From NCBI GenBank assembly GCA_031553225.1, contig JAVBLU010000011.1, forward strand, positions 61,145 through 125,144: a stretch of 64,000 bases of DNA, read 5' to 3'. The first letter of the stretch is position 1. The number at the start of each line of letters is the position of its first letter. The translations under genes and the position numbers were made by a program. The DNA is from JAVBLU01 sp031553225 (GTDB lineage Bacteria > Bacillota > Clostridia > Christensenellales > UBA1750). The notes beneath the pieces were generated by a model. It ran no database searches. It worked only from the letters and a program-made list of their open reading frames with translations, and was not told the DNA's origin. Positions 34,719 to 48,100 of this stretch are shown in pieces.

Positions 34719-34758
34719 CCCGCCGTATAATGGGCATGAATGTACGGCGGGATTTTTA
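34719..34758 (+). terminator. Terminator of the MalT-like gene, overlapping a TATAAT box
   Basis: CCCGCCGTA (34719-34727) pairs with TACGGCGGG (34743-34751), followed by ATTTTTA. The 5' arm and loop hold a consensus TATAAT (34726-34731) that could serve as the -10 box for the TPR gene, although no good -35 box precedes it. Confidence 0.75.
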
Positions 34759-34791
34759 TGCCTGTCTGCCGGTAGGGAAGGGGGAGTGCGT

Positions 34792-36156
34792 ATGGCGCGG
34801 CGAGCGGCGTTCGTGGCCTTTACGCACCGCACCTCCGTGCGCGTGACGGCCTCGGTTGTGGCCGGAACGCTCCTGATTACCATTTTGGTGCAGGGGCTCG
34901 GGCGCGTGGGGATCACCCCCTCCGATTACCAGGCGCAGAGCGTGGGCGCGGCGCAGAGTGCGCTGCACAGCCAAAGCTCCTACGCCAAGGATTTTGTCGT
35001 TCAGCGGGCTTTCTCCACCGTGGCCTCGTCATTCGTACAGCCCAGCACGTTTGAGGGGCATTTTGCCGCCGCTTCCGAGCGCATCGGCAAGGGCGACTAC
35101 GCCCGGGCGCTGCCCGGCATTGAGGCCTGCATCGCCCTGTCGCAGGGCCAAAGCGCGCAGACGCTCGCCGATCTGTACTTCAAGCAGGGCTGCCTGCAGG
35201 CGCTGCTGGGCAGCCTGGACGAGGCGACCGCGAGCATCGACCATGCGTTGGTTTTGCAGCCGGATATGCCGGACGCGCAGCTCGTGCGCGCGCAGATCGC
35301 CATCGCCGGTGGGGACGGCGAGCGCGCCGTGCAGAGCCTCTCGGCCTATCTTGCGGCCCGGCCGAGCGACGTGCAGGCCCAGGCCATCATGGCAGAGCTG
35401 TGCAGCGCCACCGGCCGCTATGATCTGGCGGAAGGGGCGTACACGGCGCTTCTCGCCTATCCGGAATCGCCCTATTTCGATCCGGTCGCCTATCTGAAGC
35501 GCGCGGGCTGCCGCCTGCTTGCCGGGCGCGTCGAGGACGCAGCCACGGATGTGGAGGCGTACGCGTCGCTCAAGGGCGCCTGGGACGCGGACGCAAACTT
35601 CCTTGGGGGGCTTTGCAGCATGCAGACCGGCGGGCTCGACCTGGCCAGGCAGCGGCTCAGCGCGGCGCTGGAGGCGGGCTACCGCGAACCTTCGCTGTGC
35701 TATGAGCAGCTTGCGCAGTGCGCTTTTCTGCAGGGCGACCTTCAGGAGGCGCTCTTAGCGGGCGAGAAGGCCCTGGCGGGCGGTCCCGTTACAAAACAAG
35801 GCGCACTGCTGCGTCAGATGGGCGTTGCGGCCATGTCGCTCGAGCAGTACGACAAAGCCGCCGGGCTGCTGAGCGAGGCGCTGCAGACGGGCGAGTCGCC
35901 CCTGGAGGACCGCTATTACCGCGGCGTGTGCTACATGGGCCTGGGGCGCATGGACGAGGCGATTGAGGACTTTACCACCAGCGCGACGGACGAGTCGTTC
36001 GCGCAGGCCAGCCTGTATAACCGCGGGATCTGCTACCTGGAGAAGGAGATGGCCGAGGAGGCCGGACGGGACTTTCAGAGCGTGCTCACCCTGGGCGGGA
36101 ACCAGGAGTACGTCACCTTGGCGCAAACCATGCTCGACGCGCTGCGCCGCTCCTAG
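34792..36156 (+). CDS. Membrane-anchored tetratricopeptide-repeat protein
   Basis: A 454-residue protein with one N-terminal membrane anchor (about 17-36: VTASVVAGTLLITILVQ) and the remainder outside the membrane. From about 95 to 445 it is a run of TPR-type helical hairpins (examples: QTLADLYFKQGCLQALLGSL, DRYYRGVCYMGLGRMDEAIE, ASLYNRGICYLEKEMAEEA). TPR arrays bind other proteins. ATG 34792 has GGGGGAG upstream; GTG 34786 is possible. The giant surface-protein gene starts 38 bp after its stop with no terminator or promoter between them. An assembly, secretion or anchoring role for that protein is therefore a reasonable inference. Confidence 0.85.
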   Translation: MARRAAFVAFTHRTSVRVTASVVAGTLLITILVQGLGRVGITPSDYQAQSVGAAQSALHSQSSYAKDFVVQRAFSTVASSFVQPSTFEGHFAAASERIGKGDYARALPGIEACIALSQGQSAQTLADLYFKQGCLQALLGSLDEATASIDHALVLQPDMPDAQLVRAQIAIAGGDGERAVQSLSAYLAARPSDVQAQAIMAELCSATGRYDLAEGAYTALLAYPESPYFDPVAYLKRAGCRLLAGRVEDAATDVEAYASLKGAWDADANFLGGLCSMQTGGLDLARQRLSAALEAGYREPSLCYEQLAQCAFLQGDLQEALLAGEKALAGGPVTKQGALLRQMGVAAMSLEQYDKAAGLLSEALQTGESPLEDRYYRGVCYMGLGRMDEAIEDFTTSATDESFAQASLYNRGICYLEKEMAEEAGRDFQSVLTLGGNQEYVTLAQTMLDALRRS

Positions 36157-36194
36157 GGGGAGAGGCGCTATCCGACTGGACGGAGGGGTTTGTC

Positions 36195-39100
36195 ATGAAG
36201 GCAATCTGGCACGGGAAAACGGTCAAAGCGCTTGTGGCGCTGCTCATGGCCATGCTTTTATTTGGCCTTGGTTTGACCACGGCCTTTGCTGAGGGAGCCT
36301 TGCCAGGGGAGGAATCTGCCCAAACGCAGGACGCGTCCGCGCCTGCCGAAGGCCCCTCCGCGCCCGCTGAAGAGCCGCCGCAGTCCGCGCAGGAGTCCTC
36401 CGCGCCCGTTGAGGGGCAGCCGGATCCCGCGCATGATCCTGCCGCGCCCACGGACGATCCCTCCGCGCCCACGGGCGAGAACGGCGAGAACGAGGAAACC
36501 GCCGCGCCGGCCGATGCGCAGGGAGAGCCGGCAACGCCCGCAGACGCGGGCGCGGGCGATGATGAACTCGCCACGCCCACCGGCGCCGAAGAGCCGGCCG
36601 CGCCCATGATGGCCGCAGCCGAGATGAGCGCGATGGAGGAGTCCCCCGCGTCCACGCCCACCTCCACGCCCACCTCCACGCCGACGTCCACCCCCACGTC
36701 CACCCCGACATCCACGCAAACCTCCAACGACAAGAAGGAGAACTATGCCGTTCCCGAGGGGGAAGCTACGTTCAAGATCATGAAGGACGGTAAGGAGACA
36801 GAGGTTAAGTTTGCCAACGATCCGTCCGGCAACGCCGTGCAGAAGGCCCTGGCGGAAGCCGTGCGCCATCTGGCCAGCGAATCCTCCCTCACGTCCTTCA
36901 CCATCGTCGTGGCGGACGGCGTGTTCCAGGGCGGCCTCACCATTTCCACCGCCACGGACACCGACCTGGGCAAGATCATCGCAGAGATGGCCGCCGGTGG
37001 CAAGAGCCTAAACGCCGATCTGGTGATCACCATCGCCGCCAAGGACGCCTTGGACAAGGACACGAACAAGCCCACCGCCGCATCCAAAGGCAATGTGCAG
37101 TTTGAGGGCGACATTTCCGTATTCGGCCTGAACGTCATTCTGGCCGGGCTGTACATGGCGGGCGAGGGCATGGTGAAGGTGAGCAGCGCCACCTCCTTTG
37201 CGTACTATGGCACGGCCATGGACGACGACGTTGTCATCCGTGTGGATGGCGTAACGAATACAGTCACCATCGAGCTGGGCGACGGAGATGACGATCTGGA
37301 TCTGATGATCGTGCAGCGCCCGTCCATCACCTTCGAGCTGACGCAGGACGAGTACGAAAAGATCAAGGATCTTGACAAACTCGATCCGGCCTCCATCACG
37401 GACACCGACAAGAAAGCCGCCGCGCAAAAAGTCGTTGACGCCCTCAAGAGCGGCGCCACCCCCACCTCGCTCACGGCAAGCGTGAAGGGTGGCAAGGGGA
37501 ACGACCGTTTGCAGGTCGCGCTGTACAACGGCACCAGCCTGGCGCTGAAGAAGGCCGAAGGGGAAAACGGCGAGAAGAAGGACGACGGCGCGAGCGTGAA
37601 GGTGGACGTCAGCCGCACGGCGCTCTCCATCCTGGGCGAGGACGGCCTGGACGAAATTTTCCTGCGCGGCGGGGTGGCCACCTCCGAGGGCCATAAGCTT
37701 GCCTGCGCGATGCTCGATTACGTCGCCGCCACCGCAACCTCCGCTTCGCCCACCACCATCGCCATCGACGGCGGCGCCGGGGACGACACGATCACCGTGG
37801 ACACCACCTTGGCCTTCGCGGCCCTGGGCGGCGCGGACATCGACGTAGCCGGCGGGGACGACTTTGACCGCCTGCACTTAACAGGCAAGCTGGACACCGA
37901 GGCCGCGGAGGATCAGCGCATCACCGGCACGGCCACGGGCACGTCCACCGAGCTGCAGCTCAAGGCCATGGCACAGCTCATCTCGTACAAGGGCACCCCC
38001 CTGCAGAGCGAGACGAACGTCCGCCGCGACATGGCCGTCTCGGCCAAGGGCTTCGAAGCCCTCACCGACCGCTTGGAGAACAAGCGCAAGGTGACGCTCA
38101 GCGAGGCGACCACCGGCGAGGCGCAGTCCTTCACGGACTATGTCATCGACGTGGTGGAAGGCGCGGCGGTGTCGCTGGTGTGCGCGCTGCTCGCCCCGGC
38201 GGGTGGCAACATCCTCACGAGCATCATCGCCGCGGCGCGCGAGCTGCGCGTCGTCAAGCTCATCGCCGAGGCGTTCAACGTCTTCCTGCGCGGCGAGGAC
38301 ATCGAGATCGCCGGCGAGGTGAAGGGCCTCAACGTCGTCATCGAGGGCGCCTGCACCGACCGTCCGCTCATCGGCTCGGGCCAGAACCTGCAGCTGAACG
38401 TGGATGAGCTGAGCGGAGGCGCCGGGAACGACACCGTCGATTTCACGCTGTACAGCGTGGAGACCCTGGCCCGCGTGCTCATCACCGAGGCGGGCGTCGT
38501 GACGGCCGACGGGCTGGTGGACATTGAGGCGCGCTCCCGCCAGGAAGCGCCCCTCATCCCCGCGGTTATCGCCTCGTACGTGAACACGAATCCGTTCGGC
38601 CTAAAGCTGGGCGAGGCCATCGTGGACATTCGCGGCGCGGTGAAGGCGGCCGCGGGCTTTGTGCACGCCAAGGCCGTCATCGAGGCGTTCATCAACACCA
38701 CCAACGGCGGCCAGACCGATTACGTCCCCTTCGCGGCGGGCGCGGCGGCCACCAAGGCGAACGTGTTCCTCAGCGGCGACGCTTCCGTGGAGGCCAAGAC
38801 CGGCGTGCAGCTGCTCGCCCTCTCGCACGTGGCGGTCACCTGCATCGCATCCGGCGGCGACCTGCCGCTGTCCCTTGCGGCGGCCGTGGTTCAGGCGGCC
38901 GCGAACGTCGGGCTGCGCGGGAACGCCAGACTGTCGTCCGAGGGCTACGCCGACCTGAAGGCGAAAAACCGCGTGTATGCCAAAGCCGTGGCCACGGGCC
39001 GCGTGCCCGAAGGCACCGCGACGGACCGCGCGGCGGGCGTGTACATCGCCGTGGGCGTGGTCGGGCAGGACACCGACGCCTTCGTGGCGGACGGCGCGAG

Positions 39101-42100
39101 CATCAAGGCCAAGGACGCCCGCATCCTCGCCCTGGCCAAGCAGGACACGAACATCATCGCCACGTCCACCCCCGGCACCACCACAAACGTGAAGGCCACA
39201 TCGCAGCGCGCCAACGCCGCCGCTACCTCCGTGCTGGGCGCGCTGGAGAACCAGGGCGTGGCGGACTGGTTCGCCACCTCCACCTCCAAGGCCAAGGACA
39301 AAGAGACAGGACCGGACAAGCAGGTAGAGGACGGCACAAGCCAGGCCAAGCCGGAAGGTGACACGAGCAGCACCCAGTTCGTTGGGGCGCTGGCCTTCCT
39401 GTACGACAGCGTGAACACCCGCGCGCGCATCGAAACGACCGGAACCGTGGAGACGTCGGGGGCCATGGCCCTGCGCACCGTAGCGCCCATGCTGGCTTAC
39501 GTTCGGGCGGACGGGTCGCTGTATGCCGGCAACCAGGGCGGCGAGGATCCGGACACCGCTGTGGGCATCGCCATCGCCCTCTCGATTGTGGACTACTACA
39601 ACGAGGCCGCTATCAAGGCCGGAACGGTGAAGGCGAAGGACGTGGGCGTTTCGGCCGATTCCGGACGCGTGTCCTCGCATGTGCTCGCCAAGTCCGGCCA
39701 CGCGCCGGCGGGTGCGGACATCGGGCTGGCGGGAGCCATCGCCGTTCACGTGCTCACCCTGCGCAACAACGCCCTCATCGCCAAAGACGCGACCGTGGAG
39801 ACCACGGGCGGGGCCCTGAGCGTCGAGTCCAAGGGCTCCGCCGCCAGCACGACGGTCGCGGACGCCTCCGGCACCCGCGAAACCCCGGCGGACAAGAAGG
39901 CCGAGGCGGGCGCGACCGCCACGCCGACCAGCACGCCGACCAGCACACCCACCAGCACGCCGACCAGCACGCCGACCAGCACGCCCACCAGTACCCCAAC
40001 GAGCACGGGTACGAGCAAGGACAACGCCGACTCGGTGGGCATCGGGGCGGGCATCGCCGTCTTCACGGGCGGGTATGACTACCTGGCCATCGTGGAGGAC
40101 GGGGCCGTCCTGACCGGCAAGGAGGACGCCAAGTTCGACCAGGTGAGCGTGAGCGCCACTTTCTCGGGCGTTGAAACGGTGTTCGCGGCGGCGGGCGCGA
40201 AGGGTGGCGACGCCGTGGTGCCCGTGCTTGTGCTGGACGTGAGCGGCGCGGCCGTGCAGGCGTCCATGGGCGCGGGCGGCAAGCTGAAGGCGGCCAAGGG
40301 CGTAACGGTGAAGGCCAGCAACACCCTCAAGCGCAAGCTGACGGCCAGCGCCACCGAGGCGAGCACGTCGGTGGGCTTTGGCGGGTCTTTCGGCATCAGC
40401 ATCCTCAACGACAGCGCGCAGGCGACGCTGCTGCGCGATATCGAGGCCAAGAGCCTGACGCTGGACGCGCAGTCCGCCGTCTCGCTGAAGCTGGACGTGA
40501 AGGCCTCCGCCAAGGGCGAGAAGGCCGAATCCGGCGCGGAGAAGGGCGGCGCAAAGCCCGCCTCCGAGACCTCGCTGGACGAACAGGAAAACGGCAACCC
40601 CCAGGGGGACCCCGACGACCCATCCGGGGAAGCGACCAAGAATCTGTACGACGACGACAAAGCCAAGGCCGACAAGTTTGCCGACAAGAACGTAAAGACC
40701 GCCGTGAACCAGTCGTCCAAGGTGAACACCAAGAACGTCAACGAAAAGAACACCAAGGACAACACGGATAACCGCCAGCGCGCCCAAACCGCCGAGGGCA
40801 ACGTGCAGGTGGCCGCGGCCTTTGCGCTCAACATCATGTTCAACAAGGCGACCGCCGAGATCGGAAGCGGCCTGAGCATCAAGGCGGACGACGTGGCCGT
40901 GCGCGCCCTTATCGACACGGACGCCGAGCTGAAGGCCAACGCCAGCGCCACCAGCTCCACCACGGGCGTGGGCGTGGGCGTGGCCATCAACATTGTGGAG
41001 TACGTCGCCAGGGCTCTGGTGGGCGACTCCGCCATTACCGCCAAGAATCTGGCCATCGTGGCCGACGCCGTGGAGTTCGTCAACCGCAAGGCCTGCGACG
41101 ACACGGTGGACGCTCTGGTTTTGTACATCGTCAATACCTACACCCTGGATAAGATGCTGGAAAAGGCGTGGGAGTACAAAAACCGCGCAACGCCCACGAG
41201 CACGGATACCACCGGCACCGCCACCAACACCTCCGGCACCACCACCATCGACCAGGCGCTGCTCGCCTTCGTGCACGGCGTAAAGAGCGAGGCCACGGCG
41301 TCCAACCTGGCCGACCTGAAAGCGCGCGCCATCCAGAACGTGACAACCCAGCTGCTCACCGGCCGCTACGGCGACGAGGCGAATGACGAGTGGACCTCCG
41401 CCGCGAACGAGCTGGCGAAGTACATGATCGAGATGCTCAACGACAGCGGCTTCCTGAAGGAGCTGCTCGTGGACAACGCAGCGTGGAGCGCGGACTTTAA
41501 GACGCCCTTCGACCGCCTCGCACGGCCGGACGTGACGGACGCCAAAAAGGTCAAAGACTCGGTGATCCAGCAGATCGGCGTATTGTTGGGCAACAACGAC
41601 GAAGTGGACGGCGTGGGCAGCAAGATTTCCACGCAGGCCGTCTCCGGCGTGGGCGCGTCCAACGTTGGCGTGGGCGGCGCGGTGGCCATCGCCGTGGTGC
41701 ATGCCACCGTGGAGGCCGGGCTGCTGCCCGCCGCCACGCGCAAGGACACGGACGTCGAGGTGACCGGCGACGCGGTGATCACCGCGGGCGCGGCCCAGCA
41801 GATCAACACCACCGCCTCTGCATCGGCCGACGGCAAGGGCCAGGCCGTTAAGAACAAGGACGGTAAGGGCAAGGGCAGCGCAACGCCTACAAGCACCGAC
41901 ACGAGCGCGGCCACGGGCACATCCGCCACCGCGGGCACCGGCACGAGCAAGTCGGGCAAGGACGACCAGACGACCGTGGGCGTGGGCGCCTCCGTGGCCA
42001 TCGCCTTCAGCAAGCTGAACGTTTCGGCCGCGGTGGGCGAAAACCGCAGCGTAAGCGCGGGCACGTTCACGATGCGGGCGCTTTCCATCGACGGGGTGGA

Positions 42101-45100
42101 GACGATCTCCGTCGCCGGGCAGGATCCGCTGGCCCGCAGCGCCGAAGTGGCCAAGGCCGATGCCTCCGGCGACGCCAAGAAGGCGAACAACGCCACCGCC
42201 AAGGACATCGCCGTGGACGCCTCCGTCGCCCTGAGCATCATCGAGGTGAAGCTGAGCGCAGCCTTCCAGCAGGGCGCGCTGCTGAAGACCACGGGCGGCA
42301 ACACCGTGAACACCACCTCCGGCGATGAACACGCCGCGCCGGACATGGCCAACGTGTTCATCAGCGCCGAGCAGCGCGGCAAGACCAGCGCGCAGGCGAG
42401 CGGTTTCGCCCTGGCGGGCGGCCAGGCGGCCATCGGCGCCGCGGTCGCCGTCAACATCATCAACTCCGACCTGCTGGCCGCCTTCCTGGGCGAGGGCAGC
42501 GTGAACGGCCGCGCGAAGGTGGTGGCCAACGCTTACAACGAGGACGAGGCCAACGCCATTGCCCTGGTGATGGGCAACAGCCTGGACCGCTACATGGCCA
42601 AGCTGCAAAACAGCGCCAGCAACGACGACAAGCCCGGCCAAAGCACCACGAGCACGCGCGCGCAGAACGCCCTGAGCCAGTTCGTGAAGGAGCAGCCCAA
42701 GGACCAGGCAAAGGAAGGCGGGTCCGCCGGCTTTGCCGCCGCGGCCGAGGACAAGAGCAAGAACGAAAACGAGCCGGGCATCCCGCTGCTTACCTCCGTT
42801 CTGCGCGTCCTGGATATCCAAACACCCGGATCGCCCGAGAGTGCGTCCGCCGACGACGCGACCAAGAACAACGGCAAGGACGGCGGCGGCAAGGAGACCT
42901 CCGGCCAGAAACAGGACGACTCCACCAAGGAAAAGCAGCGCGTGAACATCGCCGCGGCGGTCGCCGTGAACGTCACCGCCCATAACGCCACGGCCCGCGT
43001 GGTCAGCACGCTGCAGTCGACGGCGCTGGACGTGCTCGCCTTCAACAAAGGAGGCTTCCGCACGCTGGGCACGGGCGCCACCGTCTCCACCGAGGACGGC
43101 AACAACAACGTGGCCGTGGGCGTGGCGGTGGGCGTCAACAACAACACCGCGAACAGCTATCTGGGCGGCAACGTCACCGTGCAAAAGAAGGACGGCGACC
43201 CCCTCGACTCGGGCAGCGTTAACGTCGCTGCGGAGTTGACGCAAAACGCCGAAGGCCGCTACCGCTACCTGCTGGGCGCGCAGGCCCTGGCCGGGAACGC
43301 CGGCATGGGCAAGGGCAAGGTGGGCGCGGCCGGCGCGGTCGCTATTCTGGTGGCCGACGGCAAGGTCTGCGCCATCATCGAGGATCAGGCCGTGGTCACC
43401 GCCACAAGCCTGACCATCATGTCCACCGAGAAGAGCCGGCTTGCGCTGCGCGCGGGCGGCATAGACGTGGGCGGCGCAAGCGTCGGTATCGGCGCGTCCT
43501 TCGCGCTGGTGTACGCGCAGAACGAGACGCGCTCCTACATCGGCAACAATGCGAGCATCACGGCCGACACCCTCACCCTGGGCGCGCGCAAGGTGCGCAT
43601 CGACCTGTCGAACACCCCGCCCTTCGACTACAGCGTGTTCTTTACCATAAACGGCAAGGCCGGGGAAAAGGGCATCGTGAACGTGCTGTACGACGAGGGC
43701 GACCCGCTGGGCACCCAGGTGGAAACTCAGCTGGAGCTGGCGAACGTTCTGCAGCTGCTCGACATCCTGAACTACTGGACGAACTTCAACTACTACGTTG
43801 AGTCCATCGCGGGCACGATCATCACCAAGAGCGACACGACCCTCGCTCTGGCAGGCGCGTTCGCCATGGCCTTCCTCAAAGGGAAGGTGGAGTCGGCCGT
43901 CGGCGAAAACGTCACCCTGAACATTCTGGGCGGCGATCTGAACGTGAGCGCCGACGCGGACGTGACCGCCCGCGTGATAGCCGGCGCGGTAACGGCCTCC
44001 AAGTCCAGCGCGGGCGTTGGGTTGTCCGTTGGGGCGTACAAGGACGACAGCCAGGTGCGCGCCGGCATTGGCGACAATACGCGCGCAAGCGCCACCGGCG
44101 ACGTAAACGTTACGGCCAAGAACCGCCAGGACGCGTGGGTGGTGACCGTCGCCGCCTCGGTGAACCTGGACGGCTTCGGCGCGGGCGGCGCGGTGAACGT
44201 TATCCTGACGGACAGCGGCGTTGAGGCCTACATCGGCCCGGACGCGCAGCTTGGTTCGTCCGGCGGTTCCATCCGCGTAACGGCCGAGAACGACGCGCAG
44301 CTGGTGCTCATTTCCTCCTCCATCATGGGCTCCTCCGGTAAGACCGCCGCGGGCGGCACGGTGGCCGTTATCATCACGGACAGCGACACCCTGGCCACGG
44401 TGGGTGAGCGCGCGAGGTTCCAGGCGTATCAGGACGTGCTCGTGAGCGCCCAAAATAAGGAAGCGCTCTACAACATCATGGGCTCCGTCTCGGCCAGCAA
44501 GGGCGACATCGGCGTGGCGGGCAACGTGGGCGTGCTCATCAGCCGCTCGCTGGCGCAGGCCTCCCTGGGCAACAACGCCTACGCCAGGTCCACGACGGGC
44601 AACGTGCTTGTGCACGCCCGCAACGACGTGACGCACTATGTGATCCTGGCATCGGTGGCCGTGGGCACGGGCGACGCGGCGGTCGGCGCCACCGTCAACA
44701 TCAGCATCTTCTCGCGCAAGGCCCTGGCCTTGGTGGGCGAGGGCGCGCAGATCATGGCCGGTAAGAATGCCGAGGCGATCGCCACGGGCGACGACTGGGC
44801 GCTGTTCATCACCTGCGCCGGCGGCTACAGCGGCGGCGCGCAAGTGTCCGGCGCCATCCCCGTCATCATCGGCGAGAGCGAAGTGCGCGCAGAGCTCGGG
44901 CCGCGCGTTCGCGTGGAGGCCCTGGACACGGTGGCCGTTATCGCCGCAAACGACGCGCACCTGTACAACATCGCCGCCTCGCTGAGCATCTCCGGCGGAG
45001 ACTCGGCGGCAGTGGGCGCCACCGTTTCCACACTGGTTTTGCAAAGCAAAGTATACGCCCTGGTCGGCGACGAAGCGTACCTGCGCGGTTACGCCGCGCC

Positions 45101-48100
45101 TGTTGCCAACGCCGGCGTTCAGCTGCCCAACCGCTCGCAGCGCAGGCGCGGCGTTGTGGTGGCCGCCCTGAACAACAACGATTTGGTGCTCGTTTCCGCC
45201 AGCGCGGGCGCAGGCGCAGGCAATACCGTGGTGGGCGTCGTGGATACCCTTGTGCTGCACAACGACGTGCGCGCCATCATCGGCAACCGCGTGGCCATTA
45301 ACGGCAGCGCGGCGCGCAACGCAGACGGGTCCATCCTCACCTTCTCGCAGGATCTGGGCGACGAGGCGCAGGACGTGACGGTGGAAGCCGAAGAGGAAAC
45401 CAACCTACTGCACGTCGCCGGCGGCATAGCCATCGCCGGCGGCACGGTGGGCGTAGGCGCTACGGCCGTCATCACAGTGTACGACCATCAGGTAACCGCC
45501 TCCATCGGCGACGGCGGATGCGTGGCGGCGCGCGGCAGCGTGCGCGTTCTGGCATCGGCCGTCGAGAAACAGATTCTGCTGGCCGCCAGCATCGGCGTGG
45601 CCAACACCGTGGCCGTCAGCGTAGGCGCGAACGTCATCCTGTACGAGAGCGACGTGCTGGCGCGCCTGGGCGGCCGGGTGTTCGCCTCCGGCTCCGACGT
45701 TACCGTGAAAGCCGACTCGCGCAACGACATCATCGCCATAGCCGCGGCCGCCAGCGTGAGCGGCACGGTATCGGTAACGCCCGTCGCGCTGATCCTCAAG
45801 TTTGAAGGCAGCACCCAGGCGCTCGTGGCCGACGGCGCGGATATCAGCGCGGCTGTGGACGTCAATATTACGGCCTCCTCCAGCGAAAACCTCGACCTGA
45901 TCGCCGCGGGCGTCTCGGTGTCGGGCACGGCGGCCGTGTCGGGCACGGTGGCCGTCATCCTCAGCGACATCCGCACGGCGGCTGCCACCGGAAACGACGT
46001 GCGCATCTACGCCGCTCGCGTGTCCGTCACAGCCACGGACCATTACAAGCTTCTGGGCGTGGCCGGCACGCTGGCCGCCTCGGGCACGGCTGCCGTGGGC
46101 GTCACGGCCATCGTCAGCATCCTGCACAACACGGTGATCGCCGCCGTCGGCGCGCGCAACGACATCACCGCAACCAGGGCCGGAATTGAGGGCGGCGTGT
46201 GCGTAAGCGCCTTCTCGAGCCGCGACGTGAGCAACTACGCAGGCACCGCCGCGGGCGGCCAGGCGGGCGTCGGGCAGACCGTGATGGTGGTCGTCGTGGG
46301 CGGGCGGATGGACCAGGATTCCGCCGACGCGCTGGGCAAGGGCCTGCGCCTGAACGACTTGCTGACCGCCGCGGTCGGCAAGGCCGCTCCGCAGGCCAAG
46401 GACTACGTCGCCAGGCAGACGGACGCAGGCAAGGCGTCCGGCAGCCAGAGCGCGGCGGACATGCTCGCGGGCGACGGCTCGCGGCCCGCGCAAACCACCG
46501 TGGGCACGAACGGATCCTTCGACGGAACGGGCGGCTACCGCGACCCGTCGCTGGACAACGATTTTAACGAGGGCGATGAAAACGGCAGCGGCGAGAACTA
46601 CGCCGCCGGCGAGAACCCCAGCCAGGACATCAAGAACGCCGGGGAGCTGGGCGGGTATCGTCCCACCTACGCCACCCGCGACGTGACCGTCGCCGCCATC
46701 GGCGAAGGCAGCAAGGTCCATTCCAACGGCGACATCACCGTAACCGCCTACGACAACCTGGTCGCCGACCTGATTACCGCCACCCTGGCCGTGGGCGCGT
46801 ACGCGGGCGTCGGCAGCGGCGTGGCCGTGGCCATCCTGTACGGCAACGTTCAGGCGATCGTGGAGGCGGGCGCTACGCTTTCGGCCGAGGGCGACATCAT
46901 CATCCAGGCGCGCGCGGGTTCAACGCCCGTGTCCGAAGATCAGGACACGCAGTTCGTGCGCGACCTGAACGACGCCCTGGAGAACTCCCTGCAGAAGCCC
47001 GATTCCGGCGCATCGCAGATCAGCATCACCTCCCGCACGATCCGCGCCGTTTCCCTCTCGGCCGGCGGGGCGTTCGTGGGCATCTCGGTTCCCGTGGCCT
47101 ATGTTGGCCTCTACGCGAACGTGCAGGCCAAGCTGCTTGGCAAGGTAAACGGTGCCAATAGTCTTTATGTGAACGCAGCGGTCGACTATCCGCTCGTGCT
47201 GGCGGCCACGCTCGGCATCGGCGCAGGCTTTGTGGGCATCACAGGGTCGGTCGCGCTGGTGTTCACCAACTGCGACGTGGAGAACGCCATTGGCGGCAAC
47301 GCCTCGGTCAAGGACGTCATCAATGTCTTCGTGGAAAGCAGCATCGTCTCCGACGCCACCGCCGCGGCGGCCAGCCTGGCGGGCGGCGCCGTAGCCGTGG
47401 GCGTCACCGTGGCGGTGGCCAGCAACCGCACCACCGCGCACACCTACATCGGGCGCGGCGCCGTCGTGGAGGCGGGCATCGTCTCGGTACTCACACAGGC
47501 CGACGTCAAGGCGCGCGCGTACACGGTAGGCGCGGCGGGCGGGGCCATCGCCGTGCAGCTGGCGGCGGCCGTGGCCATCGTCAGCCCCACCATCCTTACC
47601 TACATCGGCATCACCCCGCAAGGCTACGACACCGCGAAGCCCGACTCGGCGCTCCCGGGCGGCAGCGTGAACGCCTCCGTGCTCATCGTGCGCAACGAGC
47701 TGACCGCCCTTGGTGAAACCACGGCGCTGGTCGTGGCGGGCGGCGCCATCGCCGTGCCCGTCACCGTGCTGCTCGTCTTCAACCAGACCAACGCTTACGC
47801 GGGCATCAGCCGCATGGACATCACGGCCGGCAGCATCATCATCGAGGCTTACAACGACTCAACCGCCAGCTCCTTTATGGCCGCCCTGGCAGCCGGCGCC
47901 ATCGCCGGGGGCAGTTCCGTGGCCATCGTGCAGCTGCGCTCGCGCAACGTGGCCGACGTCGACACCTCCGGCGTCCGGGTGAATGCAACCACCATGTCCC
48001 TTTATGCCGGGTCGTACCTAAGGCCCAACCAGACGATGGCCGAGGCCACCGCCATCGCCGGCAGCATCGGCGCCATCGCCGTGAACATGAACGTGGCCAT

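Noticed and set aside
36650..36727. Tandem repeat as a CRISPR or a non-coding satellite
   Set aside because: The 12-bp units are in frame and encode a TPTS linker within an open frame; there are no spacers.
37270..38450. Giant protein as a classical RTX toxin with type I secretion
   Set aside because: RTX-like motifs are single and dispersed, the protein has an N-terminal Sec signal, and no type I exporter genes are nearby.
38601..45260. A 2,219-codon open frame on the minus strand inside the giant gene
   Set aside because: It lies antisense to the giant gene, has no ribosome site or domain, and its His/Arg/Gly/Ala-rich translation is what GC-rich codon bias produces in the opposite frame.
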